Source: a virus
DNA: 44,248 nucleotides
Virus record (IMG/VR): IMGVR_UViG_3300011934_000011
Location: 1-44,248 of that record
Direction: 5' to 3' (one strand)
Within the stretch, counting starts at the first letter, position 1; every line of letters starts with the position of its first letter. The notes under the pieces are model-generated. The model was not told the origin of the DNA and made no database searches. It was given only the letters and a program-made list of their open reading frames with translations. The position numbers and the translations under genes are program-made. Shown here one piece after another: positions 23,501 through 28,794 of this stretch.

Positions 23501-25623
23501 CCGGTATCGGTGAAGCGAGCATTGGGGAAGGATTGGTCTAGCCCGGTATTAGCGTTACCAGCGGTCGGGCCATCGCCGTAAATTGTGCCGTCTTGGCCGA
23601 TACGGCGGGCGCTGTCTTGGCGTAACCGGTCAGGCTGGCGGTTTAGTTCACCGTCGAAGGTGTCGCCTTGGCGGTTGGCTTGACCGGGCAGTGGGTCACG
23701 GCCAACGTATTCGCCATCAAGGCCGGTATTCTGTGCTGTGCCGAATTGGCGCTCAAAGGCTGCGCGGCGGGCTTCTTGCTCTGCGTCAAAGTCGCGGGTC
23801 GGGCCATCACCATAGATAACATCATCGCGGTCAATGCGACGACGGTTAAGAATATCGTCCTGTTCCTGCCGCGCACGTTGGCGAGCATCAAACTGTGCGG
23901 GCGACTCACCTGCAATGCTGTCACCAGTGCCGGGTGGTAGTTGGCCACGGCGGCCTTCAAGTCGCGGCGTCGGGCCCTGATCTTCTTCACGGCCTACAAA
24001 ATCACCTTCGGCGGGGCGTTCACGGGTGCCAGCGGTGCGCAAGGCAGTGCGTAGATTATTGCCGATACGCTCAGCCTGTGCCATCAGGCGGCTGGCTTGC
24101 TCGATGTTGCCGTTCTCAAGGGCTGCTTCGGCGCGTTCGGTAATCTTCGCCATGTTGCGCAGGCGGGCAGTGCCTTCAAAACTAGCACCACGGGCAATGG
24201 TTTGCAGGTCGTCAACGTCCTGTAAGCCGCGCTGGATACGCAGACCGACATCACCGGCCTGTTGCTGACGCCCTGCTTGTGCCAGCGGGTCTTGCTCTGC
24301 TGACTGGCGACGGCTTTCAGATTCCTGTTCGGCAGCTTGTGCGGCGCGTGTCTGGTCGAGCGGATCACCACCTTCAGCCTCAGTTCTGCGGCGAGCTTCG
24401 GCGGCGGCTGCTGCGGTATCTTCCTCCGGTGGCGTTTGGTCACGGCGTGGGCGTCCAGCCAGTGCGCCAGTACCACCACCCATGACGCTACCAATCAAGC
24501 CTTCAGACAGGCCGGCAGCGGCCACCCCTTCCATCGGGTTGCGGTCAGGGTCTACACCAATGTCAGCGATTGCAGTGTTGGTGGCATACTTGCCTGTACC
24601 GCCTTGCCCGGTTTCGACAACGCCTTGCACGACGGCTTGCTGAGCGGCTGCGCCTAAACGCCCGCGCCCAGCGCCGGTGCCTTTGGTTACAATGTCGTCA
24701 AGCGCCTTGCCGCCATAACCACCCAGCACGGCATTGGTCAGCAATAGCGCTGGGTCACGCATGACGAGGCTCTTGGCGCCTTCGGCCATTTCTTCCCGGG
24801 CAGCCTGACGCAATTCGCTAACGCTGGTGTCTGGGTTCTCACCCGCCAGCTTCCAGTAAAGCTCTTGATAAGCGACCGACTGATCCAGTTCTTCATTGGG
24901 CATGCCCATAACTTCAAGGCGCGCACCATCAGCAATCTGGCCAGTATTGACCGCCATTTCAGTGGCGCCATACGTGCCCAGCATGACGCCGTTGGCTGTG
25001 CTTGATTTCAGGAAGTCATCGGTTGCTTTGACGGCGGCGGCACGTTGACCTGCTTCATCCAGCCCCTGCTTGACTGCGTTGCGCTTTGCTTGCCCACCAA
25101 TGATGCGACCTGTCAGGCTTAAAGCCGCCCTTGAGCCACCGCCCGCAATACCACCAGACGTTACCGCCTCACCTGCTAGGCTCGCTGTTTGCAGGGCAAT
25201 AGTGCGAAGGTTGAAGCCTTCACCCATCTTGAAGTCAGTCAGCCCTGAGCCGGTGCTTTCAAAGATCGGTTGACGGATAGCCTTGGCAGATTCTGGCGTC
25301 ATGGTTTCAAGCTGACGCGCTGCACCCTCGCGGCCAAAGTTGCCCAAACCACGACCGTAGCCGGTAAACTCGTAAGCGAAGTCACCCAAACCTTGCGCGA
25401 CGTTATAAGCACCCTGTTGCCCGGCGTCTACCAGGTCGCCAAGCATGCCGCTATTGCGGTCGGGGTCGCTGCTAGTGTCGGGGGTGCCGTAAACCTGAGC
25501 GTTAAAGTCCTGCTCGGAAAGCTGTTGAAACTCTGGTTTTCTGCGCAACGATTGAGCAATCTCTTGATCGCTGTAGTTTTTCAGGTTGGGGTTTTTCTGG
25601 CGAAGTTCGTCAATAATGCTCAT
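11530..25623 (-). CDS. Giant polyvalent virion protein (ParB-like, N6-MTase, helicase, zincin, LPD38-like)
   Basis: A 4697-residue protein, one third of the window. In order: Gly/Ala-rich hydrophobic helices (55-400); low-complexity linkers with repeated YGDGPT; a ddrB-type ParB-like domain near 750-1000 (SNTQDGRVNPRYP, VVESGNGRTMAI); an N6-adenine methylase near 1700-1960 (VYEPTAGNGML; STNPPFG near 1872); a Gly/Asn linker; a Strawberry-notch-type SF2 helicase near 2130-2800 (TGLGKG ~2224, LDEAHE ~2346, GRVNRTGQ ~2749); a zincin with HEAVGH at ~3407; an AT-rich module at 3530-3722; and a C-terminal LPD38-like region from about 4150. Polyvalent proteins of this type, such as P1 DarB, are packaged and injected to shield DNA from restriction. 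Being last in the ejection-protein cluster fits. The SD sits in a GNRA hairpin. Confidence 0.92.
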   Translation of the reverse strand: MSIIDELRQKNPNLKNYSDQEIAQSLRRKPEFQQLSEQDFNAQVYGTPDTSSDPDRNSGMLGDLVDAGQQGAYNVAQGLGDFAYEFTGYGRGLGNFGREGAARQLETMTPESAKAIRQPIFESTGSGLTDFKMGEGFNLRTIALQTASLAGEAVTSGGIAGGGSRAALSLTGRIIGGQAKRNAVKQGLDEAGQRAAAVKATDDFLKSSTANGVMLGTYGATEMAVNTGQIADGARLEVMGMPNEELDQSVAYQELYWKLAGENPDTSVSELRQAAREEMAEGAKSLVMRDPALLLTNAVLGGYGGKALDDIVTKGTGAGRGRLGAAAQQAVVQGVVETGQGGTGKYATNTAIADIGVDPDRNPMEGVAAAGLSEGLIGSVMGGGTGALAGRPRRDQTPPEEDTAAAAAEARRRTEAEGGDPLDQTRAAQAAEQESESRRQSAEQDPLAQAGRQQQAGDVGLRIQRGLQDVDDLQTIARGASFEGTARLRNMAKITERAEAALENGNIEQASRLMAQAERIGNNLRTALRTAGTRERPAEGDFVGREEDQGPTPRLEGRRGQLPPGTGDSIAGESPAQFDARQRARQEQDDILNRRRIDRDDVIYGDGPTRDFDAEQEARRAAFERQFGTAQNTGLDGEYVGRDPLPGQANRQGDTFDGELNRQPDRLRQDSARRIGQDGTIYGDGPTAGNANTGLDQSFPNARFTDTGARGAVESRRAQQQTQAKASAQTARTRGKSETTYLPDNTPIKTRFRVMEASELTPSNTQDGRVNPRYPQELQPRDRTNANSQVQVRNITSRLNPERLGPSTDASTGAPIVGNDGVVESGNGRTMAISTAYSQNSPQAQRYREYVRSEAERQGIDPTAVDEMQQPVLVRERTTSVDRADFARRANESSVAGMTSYEQAQADADSLTAQDIQAWAPDQSGDPLAASNRDFQRNFVRSLGNNEASRYTNREGQATPELGQRMQRAIFAAAYQDADMVEMVTEQSDNMRNLTAGLQAAAPDIAAARETGSRDAQDAINTITDAVRLVRESRRSGTSVRELVRQTDAFSDAIPESTADLALAINNSMRSRQAMTNALTDVARSVRNRAESEVNGALFEDTTTNEDIFDASFQNQDQVQGQRSPEADVSGITQRDEQALTQGGETELTQGSATTAEVEPLLNSYTEAELADRDRQQQEAEAAEQARIRDEEQRAQADAEVDDFTLAGSNSSADLAAAQGQNDLLGAQPDTAASGQSTQNPYASIEEREQAINELQENAPTWASSAIRDAIEYGAPQSDVARALSRISEDDGAALEVVAEAAATANNDMKQGFGSGPNPTFSDNREPDSNPIIADRYAALKGLSDNQLKQMLRNAGKAVPRKAERNTLLNRVDELGFSEIEAAYNSVTQNAESVQNDAESQRETTKETARDRAIDRMNEIAVLGESSDSEAKGKVTELYRAQLQDPDTYDALNDDVELAANVAKSNLDAKAKSRKAKKPKADKPKPKAKQPKEVGKNVGNETVYEDENGIRFVVEDGVRIFETVSITPTRQGVTASADNRRPRFKVRKKDEEATKAKKQEGWGNDNTLVSKDRAEELRARLRAKLGQLNSGFDPEMLSLGAELAAFHMEAGARKFSQFARAMAEDLGTSVTELRPYLRSWYNGGRDLMEDNGLDVTDMDSPDTVREAMNDLASIEQDTAPQGEVTETIEPITGKPGTLADALYQQIDSITDNRKLKSAIAEYNSIKVADVHNGLLKEAQESFELALVRRARSIVAEGGTDKQVYDKLLTLYENQPNLDVRSSTSMERQAYSTPAPMAFLGSRLAGINESTRVYEPTAGNGMLIIGADTRNAIVNELDDRRAAHLKDQGFNVTQYDATDWIPKERVDALSTNPPFGKLRNADGRLAPRQMDGFKISSIDHLIAAKALSALEDDGRATIIIGASKEAGEIGAADRTFFNWLYSHYNVVGHFEVNGDLYKRQGAGWPVRMITVNGRVKSDKISPKTGTIERADTWEQVYEQYERSLDAAQRAIPRSGSVDGSRQPDPIPDGRTPADELSNQQGVSTGTRGGRGSRGGQRTNDSGASTRTGGRNSQPRANVSTGNGRSNADGGRNQLDDGVVPSNQADTRPGSQGNAGGTNAGNVGGSATGSTALSGSQFQTAYRARSAGFNDAVLIPNSMAQPTQDALTDLENEVGNIDEYVKNKLNYATLEDMNRAFMGLQVDAVAASIRNIERGKGVIIADQTGLGKGRQAAAVIRYAREVGKTPVFMTVKDNLFSDMYGDLRDIGDHDVKPFVVNKDVAISWKEQEVSRSAKGKKQTTILQDMAASGRLPEGYDALFLTYSQINTDNLQRRVMQAVAKDAIFVLDEAHEVAGERKKFAKVKGQNVEKITGAGFVYDLIENNPVVYLSATYAKRPDNMPIYYRTDVADAVDSVDSLVEAVETGGTPLQTVVSNMLSRSGQLFRRERSFEGIEIKTSIDDGNKALHEKLSDQVSEGLRAITKADKLFHDLTVGALQADAEEQGGSAQGAGNKAGKGLDHQNFTSVLHNYISQLLLGLKADRAADQAIELHSQGVKPVLALENTMGSFLNEYVKDFGLELGDTVDANYQDVLMRALDRTRRYTETLPNGEKVTKSVALSDTDPVVREAYQEAAEVIRNLDLGDLPISPIDHVRNKLVQADISVAELTGRDYMIDYSGGTPILSRRDAEERKNARGTVDNFNAGRLNAIILNKSGSTGLSIHAGERFSDQKPRHMIMMQAPADINVLMQMLGRVNRTGQVNKPSYTMMGLAIPAEIRPLANTAKKMKSLNANTSSNTESNTSVEALDILNKYGDYIVNEYLKENPRMSAATGVNSSAGNGDPGVALRFTGRLAAQPVKAQREAYEAIEREYRQYIDYLNKTGQNDLEPATVDLDAKIIDTKVTYQGKAPDTIFGGHTYMHKVDGKYQGTPPTSGEVEKTLDKADPEKGSKILSKLESDNWLQEEMQSIENSISDIEAALRAKAKKEGLNLTDPREIGKVLGEKATKLVDAREDYLDRNEKRPGEYERSKAAVERMIGKSFAIGNRVRLDLKEEKVTGVVVGLTSTHKEGKGNPYALSKTRVRFMVNSGVRTIELPLTRLQSDSDGALIEVLQSSGKQGLGTIFSATAETNMREIRYVATGNLIAAASGKHKGRITAFTDKDGQTHLGMLMPKNFDDKTFSGLDAEQNVAMRNLEAASRYMREYRDSLKEVGGVFTENSVGRIQPESSGGWVMSVPKSNKETLAKSLKFSNRLRSALGGDFFAKGGTMMARFTDSQLDAVIAAVSEIGPLYTLPSQRGNWEKAGGDPAPEAVNSFDAEASKSEPRYSLASKTEPQGSASIAIQMAINDYPELGNVNVLQRAQDLPDAVLEDMARNGVNPQDARGVYHKGEIYVIADNVSDAQDGIRAALHEAVGHKGIRGVLGNALDTTMLALYRSLPNSKQGREALNEVRKAYPFLDPAKREDRIAIAEEMVAHLLEKGHRPKTWQRLVAKIRAALRQLFPTVEWSYTDVLALGEQSRTYLRGKQAEQDGKTGARYAFSGKSTETTGSVSVKPTEARYIRLTNKNKSPFSRAGYAMFKEVGVNSDTPDAQTAADSLESYGGNVWVTNGDYGIIVNSDQLTDLINEAAKANTDMLIGIAKELNQESITADDIVEMLSPDDIVDSADGFDNEYLMEVMWSEVFEPNNIDGVRTPDGLVLYETPNSESQIQYAGNLDDFFEGDTENPDIRYSLRSGTPSDFTANFDDMTAEDAEAASKIGPRTRRQTIMDKWREMTTGLGLRLRQGMVDQVAALNEMDNARFGKEVTDDNIAQRSWILARLSNAANGALGAMLNNGRVYLDAQDKVIDVKDDGSTGLASVFAKLGNLDDPKKGGAEVQRFMGWIAGNRADKLRSQGRENLFTDDDIDRMKDWDRGTLPDGRNRAEVYQEAFNEFQQYRDDVLAIAEQSGLLKPAMDEVGAAFALAKQYNLQQTLKDNLRQAKQAAEQEGDPLRQDAADQRLGAAISDIIDAAAAKEGDQTVIDAQMQDYMTSQRDLWKDEFYVPFYRLKEESTENSIMPATQGLSRQQAYKRLKGGTENVNDLLQNTMMNFHHLLDASLKNQAATQAMDNALELGIAEQVPADTKSKQKTFIMRDGQQVHYEVNDPMVFSAVTALAHPGMNSTLMRVLRKFKRMFTNLTTSTPQFQLANLIRDAVQATATSDVSKNALKNVLQGTRSYKDQKTRARMMASGGAFNFGHVFDGSPAEIREQLTKTMQGARLIDRPSKLFDIRYVWNKWMDFNNFTENVNRAAIYQQNMDAGRSKLYSAFESRDLIDFSARGAWPAVRILIDVVPFLNARIQGLDKIYRSGFKPTGNVMMEAFGQGQAGVTDKQAAGRFWAVTGAVTLATIALYLHNKDDEEYEKLEQWHRDTYWWFRIGDAAISIPKPFEVGAIATIAERVTEQFADDEATGKLFAQRMGHMMTDTFSFTAVPQAVQPAYNIYANRDDFTGRPIESMGMDRLSPELRRRGSTTAPATGISKLLNSTVGAIGKSEDNPLALSPVQVDHLIQGYFGQVGAWVAGIGDGAWQWSQGKTNPAQKIYERQPIRRFYTNLGLEDKYTRYGTVFYEGLREAQRAYSDVKELRELGRLEEAMETQQDQRSMLAIRKALNRTQSRLRTLKSQEEIIRRSDMPPEVKRQRIDRLRTIRNQLQRVAGKRIEQARVN
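14440..15030 (-). other. AT-rich module inserted in the giant gene
   Basis: Residues about 3530-3722 of the giant protein are encoded by DNA clearly richer in A+T than the rest of the gene. The module runs from after GARYAFSG to NPDIRYSLR and is acidic, with GVRTPDGLVLYETPNSESQIQYAG near its end. That ending resembles the closing strands of ADP-ribosyltransferase-like polyvalent domains, but the match is by eye. The composition step and the RYS-type borders suggest recent acquisition as a domain cassette. Confidence 0.5.
19230..19637 (-). CDS. Overprinted gene inside the giant gene's linker
   Basis: A second reading frame on the same strand as the giant gene encodes 135 residues from ATG 19637, with GGGAG seven bases upstream. 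The product is acidic and Met-rich with amphipathic helices (LLMNFLINKVYQLALAEDEEAG, ARMILERAPGLGDAIASQGL, PQEMAEAMQMVDEISWMMES, LAEQTLETWVAALQEAQ). In the giant frame the same DNA gives a low-complexity Gly/Asn/Arg/Ser linker between methylase and helicase, as expected if the embedded frame is the constrained one. Other alternate-frame ORFs in this gene look like random sequence. Function unknown; the acidity allows a DNA-mimic or chaperone idea, as guesswork. Confidence 0.5.
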   Translation of the reverse strand: MNNMSAVWMPPNEPSPVQEVLMVAVSPTQSQMDAPLLMNFLINKVYQLALAEDEEAGEGSARMILERAPGLGDAIASQGLTSPQEMAEAMQMVDEISWMMESYPAIKPTQDPEAKEMLAEQTLETWVAALQEAQP

Positions 25624-25629
25624 GCGGCG

Positions 25630-25643
25630 TTGTCTCCCGACAA
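25630..25643 (-). promoter_or_regulatory. SD-presenting GNRA hairpin of the giant gene
   Basis: On the transcript: TTGTC-GGGA-GACAA, a perfect 5-bp stem with a GGGA (GNRA) loop. The only Shine-Dalgarno of the giant gene, GGGAG, is the loop plus the closing G. The ATG follows the hairpin after six bases. The stem sequence differs from those of the related hairpins. Confidence 0.65.
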
Positions 25644-25693
25644 GGCAGGCTAACCAAAACAGTAGCGGGTATCAGCTAAAGATCAGTCAGCGA

Positions 25694-26707
25694 TTATTCA
25701 AACTCAATATCTGAGTATTTTATTATACCAGCGGCGGCGGCCTCTAGCCTTCCAATCTGCTTGTCATCCAACTTATTTGCTTCCATAAGCGTCTTGGCTC
25801 TTTCATAAGCCTCTTTTGCAGCTTCATCACGATCCGCTTGAGACATACCGGGCCCTCTACCTATCCTTGCAGCCAGTCCGCGAATCTCGTTGATCTCGTT
25901 TTCAATCTCCCTTTCTTCCCGCTCGGTCTGGCGTTGCTCCGATGCTGATTGCTGCTCGGCTCTTGCGTTATTTATTAGGCCTTTAAATCCTTGGCCAGAA
26001 TCTTCATTAGCGTCAGGATTTCCCGGCGGTGGTGTAACGCCATCATCACCCGGTGCCGGTGTTTCTTCGCCGCCATATGCGGTGTCTACTTCTGCGTTTA
26101 CGCCGCCATTACCTCCACTGCTATCAAGCAGCCTGCCTATTTGCTTCTTTACAGTATCAAGTTCAAGGCGTATTTCAGCGGCTCGCTCAGGGCTGGCCAT
26201 GCCTTCATTAAGCTCTTCAGAAAGCAATTTGCGGCGATTTTGATAGTCTTCAAAAGCTAGCTCTTCGCGCGGGGTTAGCTCAGTCGTACCGCCAAAGTTA
26301 AAGTTTTCGGAACCTTCAATCGCCTCTATTCGTCCGGTTCGGGCGTTAATACGCACGGGTGTACCGTCAGAGGTAGACGTGATCTTCCAGTCATTGCGAT
26401 TCGCTGCTGACCGTCTATTGGCGCCGCTCTCGCGAATATTGGTCAACGTCCTGTCGTGCGCAAAGCCCATATCACGATCTTCCACCGCATCCTCACGCTG
26501 CATATCGTAATCGCTTAGCTGCCATTCACGATCTTCAGCACGCACTACATCTTGACGCTCGTTTTGGCGACCCTCTGCCCGTATTTGCATGTCCTCGCGC
26601 AGCTTGAGCAATGCCCGCTCCCGCTTCTTGGCAAGGCTGTTATCGGCAATATCGTTTACCGCCTGCGCGCCACCTTCGAGGGCTGCGCCTATTAATCCCA
26701 TCGCCAT
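25694..26707 (-). CDS. Putative internal virion protein, 337 residues
   Basis: Unrecognised protein with a short Gly/Ala-rich hydrophobic start (MGLIGAALEGGAQAV), then long charged helices (LAKKRERALLKLREDMQIRAEGRQNERQDV), a Pro/Gly/Asp-rich linker at about 205-245 and a C-terminal coiled coil. A run of such helical, low-complexity proteins between tail genes and a giant multidomain protein is typical of podovirus ejection proteins. ATG 26707 overlaps the upstream stop (TAATG) with GGGAGG four bases away; ATG 26701 is an alternative. Confidence 0.65.
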   Translation of the reverse strand: MAMGLIGAALEGGAQAVNDIADNSLAKKRERALLKLREDMQIRAEGRQNERQDVVRAEDREWQLSDYDMQREDAVEDRDMGFAHDRTLTNIRESGANRRSAANRNDWKITSTSDGTPVRINARTGRIEAIEGSENFNFGGTTELTPREELAFEDYQNRRKLLSEELNEGMASPERAAEIRLELDTVKKQIGRLLDSSGGNGGVNAEVDTAYGGEETPAPGDDGVTPPPGNPDANEDSGQGFKGLINNARAEQQSASEQRQTEREEREIENEINEIRGLAARIGRGPGMSQADRDEAAKEAYERAKTLMEANKLDDKQIGRLEAAAAGIIKYSDIEFE

Positions 26708-27321
26708 TACACACCTCCCGGCTGCATTGGTTGCTGTGGCGGTTGAGCGCCCTGCGGCTGACCTTGCGGTGGCTGCCCACCCTGTGGCTGCCCGCCCTGT
26801 GCCGCTTGCTTGCCTTCTTTCAGGCCGCGTGCAATCTGTGCGTACTGCTGTTTTTCTTCCGGCGGCATATCGTTGGCATTACGGCCAAAGTTGCCCAAGC
26901 CAAGCAGGAATGCCATTTCAATCGCTTCATCTTCGCCCTGCGGCACCACGCCCATTTCCATGGCCATTTCACCAATGGCCTTGGATAGCTCGATACCGGC
27001 GCGAACCATGACGTTCGGCTGAACGCTTCGACCGTTTTGGCCTAGCGCGTTGTACACCGTCGTCATCACCATGCCGATTACCTGCCCCATGGAGTCAACG
27101 GGGTCGCCTGATTCAAGCACGCCCTCAATGCGTTGCAGGCCGTCGCCGTAAACGTAGCTCAGCATTCGCTCTACAATCGGCTCAAACTGTCCGCGCTCAC
27201 CGCCCTGCTGTGGCGGCTCACCCTGTTGCGCTTGCTGCCCCTCTGGCGGCTGCTGTGCATTGGGTGGCATTGGCTCTTGTGGCGGTTGCTGCTGCATGCC
27301 TTGCTGGATAAGTCCAACCAT
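26707..27321 (-). CDS. Putative internal virion protein with Gln/Pro-rich ends, 204 residues
   Basis: A folded-looking core (FEPIVERMLSYVYGDGLQRIEGVLES...VMVRAGIELSKAIGEMAMEMGVVPQGEDEAIEMAFLLGLGNFGRN) lies between very Gln/Pro/Gly-rich tails (GMQQQPPQEPMPPNAQQPPEG; GGQPQGGQPPQGQPQGAQPPQ). The tails are probably disordered. AGGAG 8 nt upstream supports ATG 27321. No family is recognised. The place among the ejection-type genes is the main clue. Confidence 0.65.
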   Translation of the reverse strand: MVGLIQQGMQQQPPQEPMPPNAQQPPEGQQAQQGEPPQQGGERGQFEPIVERMLSYVYGDGLQRIEGVLESGDPVDSMGQVIGMVMTTVYNALGQNGRSVQPNVMVRAGIELSKAIGEMAMEMGVVPQGEDEAIEMAFLLGLGNFGRNANDMPPEEKQQYAQIARGLKEGKQAAQGGQPQGGQPPQGQPQGAQPPQQPMQPGGV

Positions 27322-27333
27322 GTGGCGCTCCTG

Positions 27334-28383
27334 TTATCCGAATACGTTGGTGGCGGCGTCTGCCAGGCTGGCAAACTGGTAATTTCCTTGGCTTTGCGGC
27401 TGATAACCATAAGCCTGGTTACCGCCTGAACTGACGGGCATGGTGGCTTGATCGGCCTGTTCGTTGATCTCTGCCTGACGACGAGCGCGGGCAATGTCTG
27501 TGGCGCTGGTCAGGTTGGCGTTATCACGCTCATTACCGCCGGGTGATTCTGACGGCCCTGCTGGACCTGTTGGCCCATTGCCTGACGACATAGCGGCTCC
27601 GCGCGCTGCGTTACCTGCTGTCATGCTGCCGATAAGCCCGCCTGCGATAGCGCCGGGTACGCCACCAATGGATGCCCCGGCTTTAGCGCCAAAACGACCG
27701 CCCACCTTGGCGCCGAGTGTGCCTGACAAAGCACCGACAGCTTGTTGGCCGACGTTAGTGGCCAGACCTTCATCAACACTGGTGCCGAATTCGGTGTTAT
27801 GGGATTTTGCCGACTGTTGCGCGTTATAGCCTCTCGCCATGGAATTAGCGGCATAACCAAGTGCTGGCTGACCAATGGCGGTCAAGCCAGCCGTCATCAT
27901 ACTGCCGATAAGGCCGGGTTTGGCGTTTGACGCGATGGATTGCTGCGCCCTGCTGGTCGCTTCCTCCATGCTGATCGGGCTGGCGGCAAGGTTGTCACCC
28001 AGCGTACCGCCGTAATTGCTGGGCGTATTGGCTCCGTATGCGGTATTTTCCGGGCCCATCTGTGTGTCAGATTCTGTCTGCCAACCACCAAAGGCTTCTT
28101 CCGCTGCATCGGCAGCGCCTGCGTAACCCCCAAGGCCGGAGACGCCACCATCGGCACCTACCGAGCTTGTGCCACCGTGTGCAGAATCAACACCATGGCC
28201 AACGGCACCGCCATAACCGCCGCCGCCAGCACCATTTGCGCCGCCGGATGCGTTACTTGACCCCATGCCACCGTTACCGGATGCACGGCCCCCACCGTCG
28301 CCATTGGAGCCAGCACCGCTAGAGCCGCCACCACCAACACCGCCGGTATCTGCTTCGCCGCCAAAACCGCCACCGTAACCCAT
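27334..28383 (-). CDS. Gly-rich internal virion protein with glycine-zipper segment, 349 residues
   Basis: Residues 1-110 are extremely Gly/Ser/Asn-rich (GYGGGFGGEADTGGVGGGG). Residues about 205-270 form alternating small-residue helices (VGALSGTLGAKVGGRFGAKAG, then GGVPGAIAGGLIGSMTAG) that match the glycine-zipper pattern of membrane-inserting proteins. That suits a pilot/ejection protein that lines a DNA channel during infection. GGAGG before ATG 28383 decides the start; the upstream ATG at 28428 lies inside the previous gene. Assignment to ejection is inference. Confidence 0.65.
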   Translation of the reverse strand: MGYGGGFGGEADTGGVGGGGSSGAGSNGDGGGRASGNGGMGSSNASGGANGAGGGGYGGAVGHGVDSAHGGTSSVGADGGVSGLGGYAGAADAAEEAFGGWQTESDTQMGPENTAYGANTPSNYGGTLGDNLAASPISMEEATSRAQQSIASNAKPGLIGSMMTAGLTAIGQPALGYAANSMARGYNAQQSAKSHNTEFGTSVDEGLATNVGQQAVGALSGTLGAKVGGRFGAKAGASIGGVPGAIAGGLIGSMTAGNAARGAAMSSGNGPTGPAGPSESPGGNERDNANLTSATDIARARRQAEINEQADQATMPVSSGGNQAYGYQPQSQGNYQFASLADAATNVFG

Positions 28384-28384
28384 A

Positions 28385-28789
28385 TCAATACCTCCGCTGC
28401 GTGCGCTTCGGTTCGTCTCGGTTGGCAATCAGTCCATTGCTGATTAACCCCTTGCTGATACTGTTAGGCGTGACGCCGATGTTGCCACCACCGGCACCGG
28501 GCTTGATTTGCCGCGCTTCTTGTTGGCGGTCAAACATCGCATTTTCGTGGTCGCGCTGCTCTTTTGCGCTGAAATACGTGCCGACACCACTAGCCACACC
28601 AGCCAATAATTTTGCTGTATTGGCGTTATCTTCAATCCAGCCTGTTGTGTTGTCCAGCCAGTCAAACGCTTTCGTGCCGTACTCGACGCCGGTATCCCAG
28701 AAGTTGGAATCTGACACGGCATCAGCGGCGCTTGAAACGCTTTCGGTGATGGTGTCTGTGTTGATGTTATCCAGCCATGACATATCCAT
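28385..28789 (-). CDS. Small putative virion protein, 134 residues
   Basis: An acidic N-terminal half (LDNINTDTITESVSSAADAVSDSNFWDTGVEYGTKAFDWLDNTTGWIEDNA) is followed by a short hydrophobic stretch (TAKLLAGVASGVGTYFSAKEQ) and a charged tail. The hydrophobic piece followed by QRDHENAMFDRQQEARQ resembles small internal proteins of podoviruses. GGAGG eight bases before ATG 28789 lies in the stop region of the upstream gene, so translation is coupled. Function unknown. Confidence 0.6.
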   Translation of the reverse strand: MDMSWLDNINTDTITESVSSAADAVSDSNFWDTGVEYGTKAFDWLDNTTGWIEDNANTAKLLAGVASGVGTYFSAKEQRDHENAMFDRQQEARQIKPGAGGGNIGVTPNSISKGLISNGLIANRDEPKRTQRRY

Positions 28790-28794
28790 GGTAA

